A stretch of DNA of 64,000 nt from Eupeodes corollae (Eukaryota > Arthropoda > Insecta > Diptera > Syrphidae), in the NCBI RefSeq assembly GCF_945859685.1, contig NC_079147.1:71950946-72014945 (forward strand), in the 5' to 3' direction. The position numbers were made by a program, and so were the translations under genes. The notes under the pieces are model-generated. The model saw only the letters and a list, made by a program, of their open reading frames with translations, had not been told where the DNA came from and did not search any database. Shown here one piece after another: positions 33,501-45,911 of this stretch. Position 1 is the first letter of the stretch, and each line of letters starts with the position of its first letter.

Positions 33501-36123
33501 ACTTGTTTGTAATATGTAATGTGTCTCTAGTGTGCCTTTCAGCAGGCGAGAACGATGAGTTGCGAGTTTGAGGAGGGCTTGAAAACACAAGAGAGCAGCA
33601 CAAATAAAGGCAACTCGTCCTCCCCAACCCCCTGAACCCTTAAAGTATCAACACAGTAGGTAAGGTAGGTAGGTATAGGTACTAGGTATGGTAAAGTATA
33701 TTATTCGTTTCGTTTGGAAGCGAGTGAAGTGAACTTTTTGGAGACGAGACGCACAACATCGTTTTTGTTAAGCAGAACAGGCTGTAAAAATAATTTTCTT
33801 CTTGTTTCAGGAGTTTGTATTTTTTGTTTTGTGTTTTTTAAACTTTACTTACTTGCCAGAAACTGCTTGTTTGCGTATGGCATTGTTTTCAAGTCACTTT
33901 TTCCTCATTGCACGGCCGTACAACAACAACGAAAATATATATGTATATTCTCTAGTACTGTAAGATGCGGGAATCCAGGTGTATATTGTGTTATAAGCAT
34001 TGCATTTATAGAAAAAGAGGGGCTTGAAATATTTAAATCACTACTTCAAGTGTCAAGCAAATGGAAATGGAATTATTATGGTGTTGAAATGAATCAATGG
34101 CAACAGCAACTGCCGGGTTTGTAACACATTGCTTCCTCTTCTTTTTGTAAGGAATTCTATGATGATGGTTCTGCTATATAGGAGTGCTATAGGTGCTGGC
34201 TCTACAGATCAAGTCTAGATTTGTGGGTTTTGAGTTTGAGATTTTGATTAGCAGGTTGGTGCGTTAGAAGAGTTTTTATTTTTTAAGAACAGGATTTTAC
34301 GAGCGTTTAAGAAGTTTTAACATTTTTTTTTCATTTGAGTCAATATTTTTATATTGATTAAATGTTTTTAATAATTGATCATTCGTATAACTTTATTAAT
34401 TTACTTATAATAAGAAAATTATAAGGATCAAATAATTATAATTTCATATTACGTAGCGTATTCTGATATGTTTGAATAAAATCTTGTAATTTTTGAATTG
34501 AAAGTGAAATATCTACAAAATTTTTCTATTTCTTTGATGCAATGAGCGCAGCTATTCTAAATTTGGAAATATTCAGCTTTAAGAGGGTAAGGTTTGTAGG
34601 GAATTAAATTGATGATTGGTATGAACATTTTGAAAAAATATACTTGTCAATGGAGTACAGAACAAATCACTTCTTCTTTAAGAAAACTATGACATGTAGA
34701 AAATTATTAAAATGATTATTATTCTTATTATTTAGCAATTACTCCAAAAGGATTTCTTTTCGTTTTTTTTTTCAAGTAGTAAATTGATAATTCTCCTTTT
34801 TTTATAACTGCTGCATTTGAATAAGTCTAGTGACCGTTATTGAAAATAATCAAAGCAAAGAATCTTGAACGGACCTATTAAATGGAATTCACTACTGTAG
34901 TCAGGTTCATTTCATCCACTGCTCATATAAGATGAGTTACTGTTAAAATGTCAAATGGATTTAGCAAATTGATAAAATGTAAAGAAGCCATTCAGTGATT
35001 TTAAGTTTAGAAAAATGTTAAGAAATAGTAAGAATATGAAATCGTTTTAAATTAGGTGTAAATCATCTTTTTAAATTGGTAAACTGCGAAAAATTACTAT
35101 TTCATTTTACTTAAAACATTAAATTGTTAGTCCATTATTTGTAGAGTACATGTAACATAATACACTAAAGACGAAATTCTTTACAAAGTTCTAGTGTCAA
35201 AGACTCGGTTTATTGATAAATTACAAGTAGATTGAGTTCTATTTCATTTCATCATCTAGTTTTCAAACGTTAGAAATCTGATTTAGATCTTAGTTTGAGA
35301 TAGAACTTCAAATTATTAGACCCTCAAACTTTGGGATCTTGTGTATTAGAACTATGTTTAGCAATGTTTTTATTTCTTCCAAAAGTTTAATTTTTAGCTT
35401 CATTCCAGTTTTCATAAAGTGTAAAATTTACATGAGTTATAAACTCATTAAATTATTTATTCTTCGTGAGGTTTATTTTAGTTTTAAATATTTTTTAAAT
35501 CAAAGATATTGAGGACAATATATTTGCGTTAACAATTACCACAACTGTCAGCGCAATTAATATACATACAATATATAGATAACAGCTATTTTTATTATGT
35601 AGGGAAAATTTTCCATGGTCAACATGATCAGATAAAAATGTAGATAAATCTGATAATGTGAGACAAAACGCCCGGCTGACATTATGTGCATTTGAAGAAA
35701 TTTTTAAACGTACTAAACTTTTATCAATAATGTTAGTTTTTTAATCTCGACAATGATCCTTAGGCTGCATCTACTTAACACACGATTACTTGAAACTTTT
35801 CAACATAATAATTTCTATCATTCGAATTGAATGAATAATATCATATTTTAGAGATTGAACTCGAAACCAATCTCATTTGATCTTTGTTTAAGTAAAATAT
35901 TCAGTGCACCATAAATATATGTAAAATGGGCTATATCCATATATCAAAAAACAACAATCTTTAATAACAAAATTCGTAAACTAAATCGAATAAAACACGA
36001 AAACAAAATTTAAATTTGGAAAAAAGTAATAAGATCAAAACCAAATTTTGAAATTATGTTCGCTCCAACAAAATCTGACAGAATTTTGAGACAGAACTAT
36101 CTACAGGGTGCTAAAAAAAATAG
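33501..36123. other. Unannotated stretch
   Basis: GC-richer to about 34200, with GGTA-type short repeats at 33655-33690, then strongly AT-rich. The 136-codon open frame at 33714-34124 has no domain, and a splice-acceptor-like tract inside it (TTCTTGTTTCAG, about 33800-33811) argues against an uninterrupted CDS. No mobile element recognised. Confidence 0.45.
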
Positions 36124-38848
36124 CAAAAAGAGGCTGGGATGCGACCCACACTGATAACTTTCCATCCCGTCTGTCGATTTGTCTTGCTTAAAAGTTTGTT
36201 TCTATGTACTCGTATCAATTTTTACCAAATTTGCGTACTATTTTTTGTAGATTTTATTTTTTATGAAAAAACGGACTGTTGGATTTTTATATAAAAGTTA
36301 CTGAATATCGAAAACAACATTTTCTGTAAAAAAAAATAAGTTTGAAGCCAATTTTTTTTAATTCTTGAAAAGCTATTTGAGTCGAAAGTAAATTTTTACC
36401 AGGTTTTAGTATTGTTTTTTTTTAGAGTTTTGTTTTTTGTAAAAAAAACTGTCAATTCGAATTTTTTAAAAATTTTACAAAATGTTGAAAACAATATTTC
36501 TTATAAGATACAATTACTTTGAAGCCAATATTTAAAATTTTTAAAGAGATATTTGAGTCGAAAATCAATTTTTACCAACTTCTATACATTTTTTTTGGGA
36601 TTTAATTTTTTGTAAAAAAAACTGTCAATTCGATTTTTTTCAAAATTTGTCCTAATGTTAAAAACAATATTTTTTATAAGAAAAAATTATATAGAACCTA
36701 TTATCTCAAAGTTTTTAAAAGACATTTGAGCCGAAAATCATTTTTTACCAACTTTTGTTAATTGTTTTAAGTTTTTAATTTTTTTGCACAAAAACTGTCA
36801 GTTTGATTTTTTTCAAACTTTAACTGAATGTTGACAACAAGATGTTTTGAAAGATAAAATTAAATTAAAGCCAATATCTCAATGTTTTGAAAAGATATTT
36901 GAGTCGAAAATCAATTTTTACCAACTTTTATAAATTTTTTTGTAGGTTTTTATTTTTTGTAAATAAAACTGTCAATTCGATTATTCTCAACACTTCTCAA
37001 AATGTTGAAAACAATATTTCTTATAAGATAAATAAGCTTGAAGCCTAAATTTCAAGTTTTTGAAAAGATATTTGAATCGATATTCAAAACTAATTGAAAT
37101 GTATGCTAATATCTACATGCTTCGAAGGCTTAAAACCACCAGCCCGACTTCATAAAATTTCTCAACTAACAGCAATTAAAATAGTTTAAAGGGCTCTAAG
37201 GATTTTGGCTCTCCAGCTAACGCAATTTATTTTGTTACCCTCTACAAGCCATTTTGTATAGGTTTCAGTGAAATGTAGAACATGCCTTAAACCTGTAGTT
37301 AGCATCAGGTTTAAGGCATATTCTTTATGAATAGCAACTAACTAACCTATATGTTGGAAATTTATTTTCTACCATTTCTGTTTTTTATATCTTGTAAACA
37401 ATAATACATATTTGATAACTTCACATATTCTGATATTTCGAGGGGAGGCGGGGTTAACCCCCAAAATAAGTTTGAAGCCAATATTTCAAATTTTTGAAAA
37501 GATATTTGAGTCAAAAATCAATGTTTACCAACTTTTGTTTGATGTTTTTTTAGGTTTTTAATTTTTTGTACAAAAACTGTAAGTTAGATTTTTTTCAAAA
37601 TTTTACTGAGTGTTAATATCAATATTTTTTGAAAGATAAAAGTAGTTTTAAAGCAATATCTAAAATTTTTGAAAAGCTATTTGAGTCGAAAACCAATTTT
37701 TAAAAACTTTTATACATTTTTTTTGTAGGTTTTTTTTTGTAAAAAAACCGTCAATTCGATTTTTCTCAAAACTTGTCCTAATGTTGAATACAATATTTCT
37801 TATAAGAAAAAATTAGTCAGAAGCTATTATATAAAATTTTCGAAATGATATTTGAGTCAAAAATCATTTTTTACCAACTTTCGATATTTTTTTGTCGGTT
37901 TTCAATTTTTTGTAAAAAAAACTGTAAATTCGACTTTTTTCAAAATGTTACTGAATGTTGACAACAATATTTTTTGAAAGATAACAGTAAATTAAAGAAA
38001 ATATCTCAAAGTTTTAAAAAGATATTTGAGTCGAAAATCAATTTTTAACAACTTTTATTCATTTTTTTTAGGTTTTTATTTTTTGTAAAAACAACTGTCC
38101 ATTCGATTTTTCTCAAGATTTTGCAAAATGTTAAAAACAATATTTCTTATAAGTTAAAATAAGTTTGAAGCCTAAATTTAAAGTTTTTGATAAGATATTT
38201 GAATCGATATTCAATTTTTACTAACTTTGAGTAATGTTAGATTTTTATTTTTTATAAGAAAAACTGTCAATTTGATTTCTATCAAAATTATATGAGATGT
38301 CAAAAATATTATTCTTCGTTGCTCAAAATTGTTTTGGAGATTAAATCATATTTTAGTCTTAAAATTTTGGAGATGACAAATTTTTTTTTCAGTTTTTTCG
38401 ATTAATAAAAAAAACCGTTTAATGGAATTTTTCCAAAAACTATACTTGTTTGGTATCACATTACAGTTTATTATATAAAATTTAATTCAATCTCTAGCGT
38501 TTTTGGTTCTTAAGATATTTAGGGTTAACCAAAATGTTCACCTTTTTTTCAAACTGCTATGGTAAAAAAAAACCACCCACGCAATTTTCTTGAGAGCCCT
38601 TTCCGCATCTTTCTGACTTATTATCTGTATAACAAAATTTATTTGAAGTCGATATCTTTTCTGGTTCTTGAGCTATGGAGGACGAATAAAACGTCGCGAA
38701 CGTACAAACGTACGTACACACGCACGCACAGACATCTTTCTAAAAATCTTTTATTTCGACTCTTGGGACCTTCAAACGTCGAGAAATGTCAAAATTTTCA
38801 ATTTGACAAATCGGACCCATTAGAATAACTTCCTATGGGAAGTTAATA
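36124..38848 (+). repeat. Tandem-core repeat element, copy C (longest)
   Basis: Begins with the same CAAAAAGAGGCTGGGATGCG start as copy A and ends with the same hairpin (TTCCTATGGGAA, about 38830-38841). Unit marks lie at 36375, 36551, 36724, 36897, 37070, 37504, 37679, 37850, 38034 and 38197, so at least ten units of 163-184 bp. Between 37087 and about 37460 unrelated sequence interrupts the array. The terminal microsatellite is shorter than in copy A. Confidence 0.85.
37087..37460. other. Unrelated insert inside tandem-core copy C
   Basis: About 370 bp that match no unit of the array. It contains a repeated TTTAAGGCAT / ATGCCTTAAA inverted pair (about 37283-37321) and ends GGCGGGGTTAACCCCC. 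The array resumes in a different unit phase. No target duplication seen; it could be an unknown short element or gene-conversion filler. Confidence 0.45.
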
Positions 38849-41815
38849 AACTAATAATCTCTAAGCTTTATCTAGGAAATATAAATTTAAATTTACTATG
38901 AGAACTCATACATCGATTGAAGTTGTTTGAAATAAGTTCGCTCAAACAATATCATATTTTAAAAGAAAATTCCAAAACCTCAAGTCGTATTGATAAATAT
39001 CATATACAGGTCTAGTAACTTTATATAACACACAGCTTTTTCTCCTTAATATTTTAAAAACAAATATTTATTGACAAAATTGACCTGGCTCAAAATGTAA
39101 AATTTAAATAAGAATTTTAATGACAAATTTAAAAGTGATTAACAATTTATCAAAATCGACCCGCGTCGAATGAAAAAGGGTGATATCCATATGGGTGCAA
39201 AGAATGCTCTTTCCATACCTTTTCTAATAAAACTAACCTTTAAACATTGAGATTATATTAATTTTAGTAATTTAATTTCAAAAGTTTTTGAAATAAAAAC
39301 TAAAACTGTAGTATGTAGTTTAACAATACCCAGACAGTCTAAGCTTAGTTTTATCTGAAATATTGCAATTTTTGTTAATCAAGTCCTTAAAAATCTTTTG
39401 TTGAATTAATTATAAGACTTCACAAATTTTACAATCATCATAAATTAGACCAGGGTAGTGAACTTATGACTGAAATAATCATTAAGTTATAAGTCTGTTG
39501 ATGATTTGTGAACTTAAAAAAAAAATAATTCAGAAGTTAGTGAATTATGACTTTAAAAAAAATTGAATTCGCGAGTTGCTAAGTGTTTTTTTTTTTTTTT
39601 TCTTAATTCATAAGTCATTAAGATTTAGGATTTTAATCTTTCTTCACTAACTAGAAAGGATCTAAGCTTTTGCAACTCTGCATTTGACACCACACAAATG
39701 TTGGCTTCAATCATTTGATTGAACTGGAAGACTTCATGTAAACTTTGCATTATTCACATTTACTAACCATTTTTGGAAGCATTAAGTTGAAGTCACACAG
39801 ATCTGACTGTAATTTTGTGGATTTTTACACACATGTTGATGCCTTGGTTAACCTTTTATTAGAGGAACGTACCTTCGCGGAACTGACATTTTTAACACTT
39901 CATCATGTTTATTATGTTTTTCTTTTTAGAATTGCGATTTGAAGACAATTTTGTTTAAATTTAATAGCATAATTTCAGTCAATCTATCAAAATTTGTAGA
40001 GTTACGAGTAATAAAGCATATGTAAATGATTTATTCTAGAAAAGTCAAATTTATAATTTTAATCTTTTTGCATCTTAGAATTTGGATTTCTTCAAATTTA
40101 AAGTAAAGCGGTCCATAGACATCACACTTGTATTCACATTTGTGTCGGTGTGCAGAAATATGTGCTTTGAGTGCGCTGGATCAGACACTGATTTTCGAGC
40201 AATGTACAATAATTTTTTTAATTTTTCTGTGTCGGTGTCTCGATCGTAGTGATATGTGGGGGGATGGAATCGGTGTTGCTTGCTGTACGGCACAAGTTCT
40301 TTCATTAAAAGATTCATGTTTAAACGTCACTCATTTTGATCTTTTCATTTTGAGATTTCTTTTACAACCAATACAAGTTAGTGTGTCGGGTTTGGCTTAA
40401 TGACACTCCGAGTGTCATCACACCGTTGTGCACACAAGTGTGGTTTCTATGCGCCGCTTAAGAGTAAGAAATACACAACTTTTGATCTTCCTATAAAATA
40501 AGGGCACTGTTTAAATGTCCCAAATTTAAAGAATTGATTCATTTTTTAAATTTAAGACTTTGTTACTATTTTTGTTTTAAGGCAGTAGTAACAAAATCTT
40601 TGATTGCAAAAAGTAAAAGACTTCCTTGTTTAATGTAAATCGTCTTTAAGACTAAGTTTATTTAATTAACCCACTTTAAAAATACAAATTGGTCAAATTA
40701 TGTATCATATATGTATAAACTCATATTGGCTAACTGCAAAACGGAAACCAAACACTTCAAAACCCAGAAGTAACCCAATTCCAAAAAGAAAACGAGAATA
40801 GAAAATTAAGACAGGAAAGCACTTGACAAGTCTTATTAAAGTACTTAGTTCAACTCTTCACTCAACCATTATATAACTCGTGTTGACCTCTTTTGCACTG
40901 ACACATCATCATATTAAATCGATTTGGCAACTCTGTGTATGTGTATTTAACTCGCAGTCTGATACTTAAGTGTTAACACCTTCTGGCCCAACTTCTTACA
41001 CTTCGTCAGTTCCTATTCCTGTATTTTTCTATCTAACTATACATCACCCCCATTTCACCCCTGCATTTCTATGTTTCAATGATGAGGATGACGATGTGAT
41101 GGAAATGATGATGAATTTGTATAAAGAAAAACCATATACCGTTATGAGTTTATAAGTATATATGTATGTATGTAGGTATATGAAAAAATAAGTTTGTGTA
41201 ATGTGTGACTAAAGTGTGGTGATATGCCTTATAACTTAAGTACTATGTAGAATAATACTCTTCTACTTGTATCCCGGTAGTACCCGGTAGTTCATACCTA
41301 TACATACATTTATGTTGCTCCTTAAGTTTTATACAAACAGTTATGGCCATAATAATAAGAACAATAATTCATTTTAGTTTATTATGTCCTTATAGTAATT
41401 GTGTCAGCAGGTAATCTAAAATTTAAATACTAAACTTTAATAGTCAATATTTTTTAGGAGTTTTGTTATTTTGTGACTTTTAAAAGTTATATTTGTTTGA
41501 ATGAATTTTTCAAAATTTGTATGCAAAAATTTGGGGTATGTGCTTATAAATTGAAAGCAAATTCGACCGTCTACGGAATTATATAAATTTGTAACTATTA
41601 ATAATTACATTGCGATTCAACTTTCTGTTTAATATTCGGATTCATAAGCTCTCTTTATAAGAAAATTTTGTACTAGTTTTTAATAAAGTTTTTTTCTTTC
41701 AGGAATGTTGTCTTTGTCAATTTGCAAATATAAGACTAGTCGTTCGCTAAGTAGCATCATTTTACTTAATCGCATATCTTGAAAACCTAAGACAGTAATA
41801 AGATAGCCAGCTTAT
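38849..41815. other. AT-rich stretch without recognised genes
   Basis: No coding sequence or TE recognised. Contains a 16-base poly-T (about 39586-39601), a perfect 19-bp palindrome at 40400-40418, and TATG repeats near 41160-41178. Confidence 0.5.
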
Positions 41816-42611
41816 AATGTTAGAGTGCTAGTACTATACAGCACAGATTGACAACATTGCGATTGATGCACGACAGTTCTCCAGTGTACAGGATGTCCAA
41901 ACATTCCGAGGAGCCAACATTCACTCGGACCACTTCCTCGTTGCAGCCAAGGTACGGTTGCGGATATCCCTATCGAAGCCAAAACAATCGAAGAGACTAC
42001 CATGTCCTATTCCAATCGAGTCTCTAATAACCTCTTAAGGAGTCCTATGCTGCCTGCATTAGCATTGAAAATCAGTGGCAACTTTGCTTTGCAGCCATCA
42101 GAAGTGCTAGGTTTCACTCGGCCATTACAGCGAGACCACTGCTTTAACGACGAATGCCAGCAAGCGCACGTAGTGAAACAGGAGGCATACAAAACTGCGC
42201 TGCACAGAAGGACCATAACTGCTCGCGAGCGCTACGAGCACAAGAGGAGATAGACTTTTTCGATGGAAAAAAGAGCATAAGAAGTGCCCGAGGAGATAAA
42301 GGGATTTCACAAGACAACAGGAATGAGGTTTTATCAAAAGGTAAAAAAACCTCCCAAGTGTACCAGCCACGAACGAACCGCAGTCGATGCTGAGAATATG
42401 GAAAGACTACTTCTCCAAATTATAAAACGGCGATGACGAACCGCATTCCGCTGTAAGGGAGATAGAACCACTCAATCTCGGCGACGCATATCAACAATTC
42501 CGCCTACCCGACCTCGACGAAGTGAAGATAGCTTTATCTAAACTGAAGTCAAACAAAGCTGCTGGGCTGACGGCATTGTTGGCGAACTATATTCAAAGCA
42601 GCATGTGATGA

Positions 42612-42919
42612 GTACCCATGACATGATGGTTAGTACGTTGGACTGTCATGCCAGAGGTCTTGGGTGCGATCCCTGCCTATGCCATCTAAAGTCTTTTCAC
42701 GGGTACTGCCTCTTGCGAGGAATTGACAAATTCTCCAAGAGTAACTCTTGTCATGAAAAAGTGCTTTCTCAAAATTAGCCGTTCGGATTCGGTTATAAAC
42801 TGTAGTTCCTCTCCATTCCGGACAACATTACTCGCACACAGGAATGGTTGATAGTTGTAAGTCACTAGGCCCTAGTTCTCAACGGACTGTTGTGCCACCC
42901 AATTTATTTATTTATTTAG
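42612..42919 (+). mobile_element. tRNA-derived SINE inside the RTE
   Basis: Full-length 308-bp copy: tRNA-like head with A box 'TGGTTAGTACG' (42627-42637) and a mutated B box GGTGCGATCCC, body, RTE-like 3' segment (42867-42899) and (ATTT)n tail. A 7-bp target duplication 'GTGATGA' is at 42605-42611 and 42920-42926. Confidence 0.9.
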
Positions 42920-43639
42920 GTGATGACTTGGTAGGGAGCACCAACTCATCTGCAAAATATGGTAGAAAGAAAGCATGCCCGATGAGTGGACTCTCATCAT
43001 AGTTTGAACGATTTATGATGAGACCCTCTAAATTGCGCCAACTACAAAAGCATCAGCCTCCTTAACATTGCATATAAGATTCTCTTCCCCTTATTATATG
43101 AACGTCTGAAGCCGTTCGTCAAAAACCTGATAAGTTTTTATCAGTGTAGACACAGATCATGAAAGTCCACTATAGACCAAATATTCACACTACGGCAGAT
43201 CTTGGAAAAAACCCAGGAACTTCAAATCGATACTCACCATCTCTTTATCGATTTTAAAGCCGCGTATGACAACATCTATAGGGAAGAGCTCTACCGAGCA
43301 ATGTCTAGTTTTGGCATCCCTGTCAAACTTATCCGAGAATGCACGCTGATCTATCAAGGTCGGAAAAGATCTTACCAATTCATTTGATGTCAAAAAAGGT
43401 TTTAGACAAGGCGATGCACTGTCATGCGACTTCTTCAACATCGTTCTGGAAATAATTGTGCAAATTTCAATGGTCATCACTAGAGGCACAATCTTCCAAA
43501 GGTCCATCCAATTACTCGGATACGGAGATAATATTAACATAATTGGAAGATCAAAACGTGATGTCAGTGGTGCGTTTTTGAGCATTGTGATGGAAGCGAA
43601 GAATATGGGTTTAGTGGTAAAAGAGGGCAAAACCAAGTA

Positions 43640-44944
43640 AACGGTGATTTTTTAAGAGCTTGAGAACTTTAAAAAAAAAAAAACGCATAAAGTTTTAAAA
43701 ATCTCATCGATTCTTTATTTGAAACGTTAGATTGGTCCATGACATTTACTTTTGGAACATAATTTCATTTAAATGTTGACCGCGGCTGCGTCTTAGGTGG
43801 TCCATACGGAAAGTCCAATTTTGGGTAACTTTTTCGAGCATTTCGGCCAGAATAGCCCGAATTTCTTTGGAAATGTTGTCTTCCAAAGCTGGAATAGTTG
43901 CTGGCTTATTTGTGTAGACTTTAGATTTGACGTAGCCTCACAAAAAATAGTCTAAAGGCGTCAAATCGCATGATCTTGGTGGCCAACTTACCGGTCCATT
44001 CCTTGAGATGAATTGTTCTCCGAAGTTTTCCCTCAAAATGGCCATAGAATCGCGAGCTGTGTGGCATGTAGCGCCATCTTGTTAAAACCACATGTCAACC
44101 TAGTTCAGTTCTTCCATTTTTGGCAACAAAAATTTTGTTAGCATTGAACGATAGCGATTGCTATTCACCGTAACGTTGCGTCCAACAGCATCTTTGAAAA
44201 AATACGGTCCAATGATTCCACCAGCGTACAAACCACACCAAACAGTGCATTTTTCGGGATGCATGGGCAGTTCTTGAACGGCTTCTGGTTGCTCTTCACT
44301 CCAAATGCGGCAATTTTGCTTATTTACGTAGCCATTCAACCAGAAATGAGCCTCATCGCTGAACAAAATTTGTCGATAAAAAAGCGGATTTTCTGCCAAC
44401 TTTTCTAGGGCCCATTCACTGAAAATTCCACGTTGTGGCAGATCGTTCGGCTTCAGTTCTTGCACGAGATGTATATTATACGGTTTTAAACCAAGATCTT
44501 TGGGTAAAATCTTCCATGTGGTCGAATAACACAAACCCAATTGCTGCGAACGGCGACGAATCGACATTTCACGGTCTTCAGCAACACTCTCAGAAACAGA
44601 CGCAATATTCTCTTCTGTACGCACTGTACGCATTCGTGTGGTTGGTTTTATGTCCAATAAAGTAAACTGAGTGCGAAACTTGGTCACAATCTCATTAATT
44701 GTTTGCTCACTTGGTCGATTATGTAGACCATAAATCGGACGTAAAGCGCGAAACACATTTCGAACCGAACACTGATTTTGGTAATAAAATTCAATGATAT
44801 GCAAGCGTTGCTCGTTAGTAAGTCTATTCATGATGAAATGTCAAAGCATACTGAGCATCTTTCTCTTTGACACTATGTCTGAAATCCCGCGTGATCTGTA
44901 AAATACTAATGCATGAAAATCCTAACCTCAAAAAAATCACCCTT
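43640..44944 (-). mobile_element. Mariner (rosa-like, DD41D), full-length but inactive
   Basis: 1305 bp, inserted at TA (43638-43639 and 44945-44946), precisely interrupting the RTE between KTK and MLSS. Terminal repeats are AACGGTGATTTTTTAAGAGC on the left and, read on the minus strand, AAGGGTGATTTTTTTGAGG on the right. The minus-strand transposase shows the acids at 'ILFSDEAHFWLNG', 'QDGATCHTA' and 'CDLTPLDYF'. I count 41 residues between the second and third Asp, the spacing known for the rosa branch first described from Ceratitis rosa. Three in-frame stops near 44097, 44082 and 43938 kill it. Confidence 0.92.
44100..44831 (-). pseudogene. Mariner transposase, N-terminal 243 residues
   Basis: Open frame from Met at 44831 ('MNRLTNEQRLHIIEFYYQNQ') through two helix-turn-helix motifs that bind the inverted repeats ('QCSVRNVFRALRP' and 'RRRSQQLGLCYSTTWKI'), the linker 'QELKPNDLPQRG', the first catalytic acid in 'FSDEAHFWLNGYVNKQN', and 'GGIIGPYFFKDAVG'. 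It ends at a premature stop just before the second acid. The intact family protein is about 345 residues and the rest remains readable to about 43750 with two more stops. This is the best preserved transposase in the window. Confidence 0.92.
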
Positions 44945-45013
44945 TATATGCTGTCATCAAAAAAGGACACTGAACAACAACGTCTTGGAAAAAATTTCAC
45001 CATGGACAGCTAT

Positions 45014-45335
45014 TGTAGTAACCGTGGCATGATGGTTAGTGCGTTGGGCTGTCATGCAAGGGGTCTTGTGTTCAATCCCCGCCTGTGTCACCTTAATTTA
45101 AAAAAAAAATTAATTTGCGCGTGTACTGCATCTTGCGAGGAATTGACAAATCCTTTAAGAGTAAATCTTGTCATGAAAAAGTGCTTTCTCAAATTAGCCG
45201 TTCGGATTCGGCCTTAAATTGTAGGTCCCTTCCATTCCTGACAACAGTACTCGCACACAGGAATGGTTGAAAGTTGTAAGTCACTAGGCCCTGGTTCACA
45301 ACGGACTGTTGTACCACCCAATTTAATTTAATTTA
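45014..45335 (+). mobile_element. tRNA-derived SINE inside the RTE (12-bp target duplication)
   Basis: 322-bp full-length copy with head, body, RTE-like 3' segment and (ATTTA)n tail. Flanked by a perfect 12-bp duplication 'ATGGACAGCTAT' (45002-45013 and 45336-45347) that also duplicates RTE coding sequence. The A-box is intact (TGGTTAGTGCG), and the B-box-like TGTTCAATCCC has one change. Confidence 0.92.
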
Positions 45336-45911
45336 ATGGACAGCTATAACTTTGAGGTAGTTGAGGACTTTGTCTACCTAGGCTTCGCTCAGAGAACGAA
45401 ACCAGCGCTGAAATCAAACGAAGAATAACTCTTAAAAATAGCTGTTTCTTTGGACTCTCTTGAGCAGCTAAAATCACCATCTATAAGACACGCATCATTC
45501 CCGTTCTCCTTTATGGCGCTTAGGCCTGGACCCTGTCAAAGAAAGATGAGAGCGTCTTAGGATGCTTCGAGAGAAAAATTCTTCGGGTGATTGCTTGTCC
45601 CTGGAGACTGGAGGAGAAGATATAATGACAAACTGTACAGCGACACTAACTAAGTTAACAGAATTAAAGTCCAACGACTAAGATGGCTAGAACATGTAGA
45701 GCGAATGGAATAAACGCTCCAGTCCGGAAGGTCTTCAAATCCAATCGTGAGGGACGGCGCAGTAGAGGAAGACCGCGACTCAGGAGGCGCACGCAGGTGG
45801 GTGAAGACCCGAAGCAACTGCTAGCTATACACCAAGCTGGCTGGACACCCATTTTGGTTGAGGCCTATGTCCGCCCCGAACTGTAGCGCCACTTTAAGTA
45901 AGTAAGTTAAT

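Larger units (their letters stand above)
41818..45911 (+). mobile_element. RTE-type LINE carrying three nested insertions
   Basis: Pieces of one RTE copy read in order once the inserts are ignored: endonuclease C-terminus 'GANIHSDHFLVAAKVRLR' with the catalytic SDH (about 41907-41960), pre-RT 'DEVKIALSKLKSNKAAG' (42519-42570), RT 'TTADLGKNPG'-region and 'ELQIDTHHLFIDFKAAYDNI' (43219-43278), 'RQGDALSCDFF', 'GLVVKEGKTK' up to 43637, then 'MLSSKKDTEQQRLGKNFT' (44949-45002), 'NFEVVEDFVYLG' (45349-45384), 'RIKVQRLRWLEHVERME' (about 45661-45710), and a 3' end of TAG plus GCGCCACTT and a (TAAG)n tail. Inserts: SINE 42612-42919, mariner 43640-44944, SINE 45014-45335. The YADD box reads YGDN, so it is inactive. 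Confidence 0.88.

Noticed and set aside
33331..33627. Long minus-strand frames rich in Val, Ser and Thr
   Set aside because: Translations of trinucleotide repeats.
33714..34124. 136-codon open frame, the longest one not explained by a transposon
   Set aside because: No domain or family signature, low-complexity hydrophobic start, and a splice-acceptor-like tract inside. Could hold an exon but cannot be supported.
42007..42370. Overlapping minus-strand frames
   Set aside because: Shadows of the plus-strand RTE segment following the endonuclease.
43190..43636. 148-codon minus-strand frame
   Set aside because: Antisense shadow of the RTE reverse transcriptase, whose plus-strand motifs are clear.
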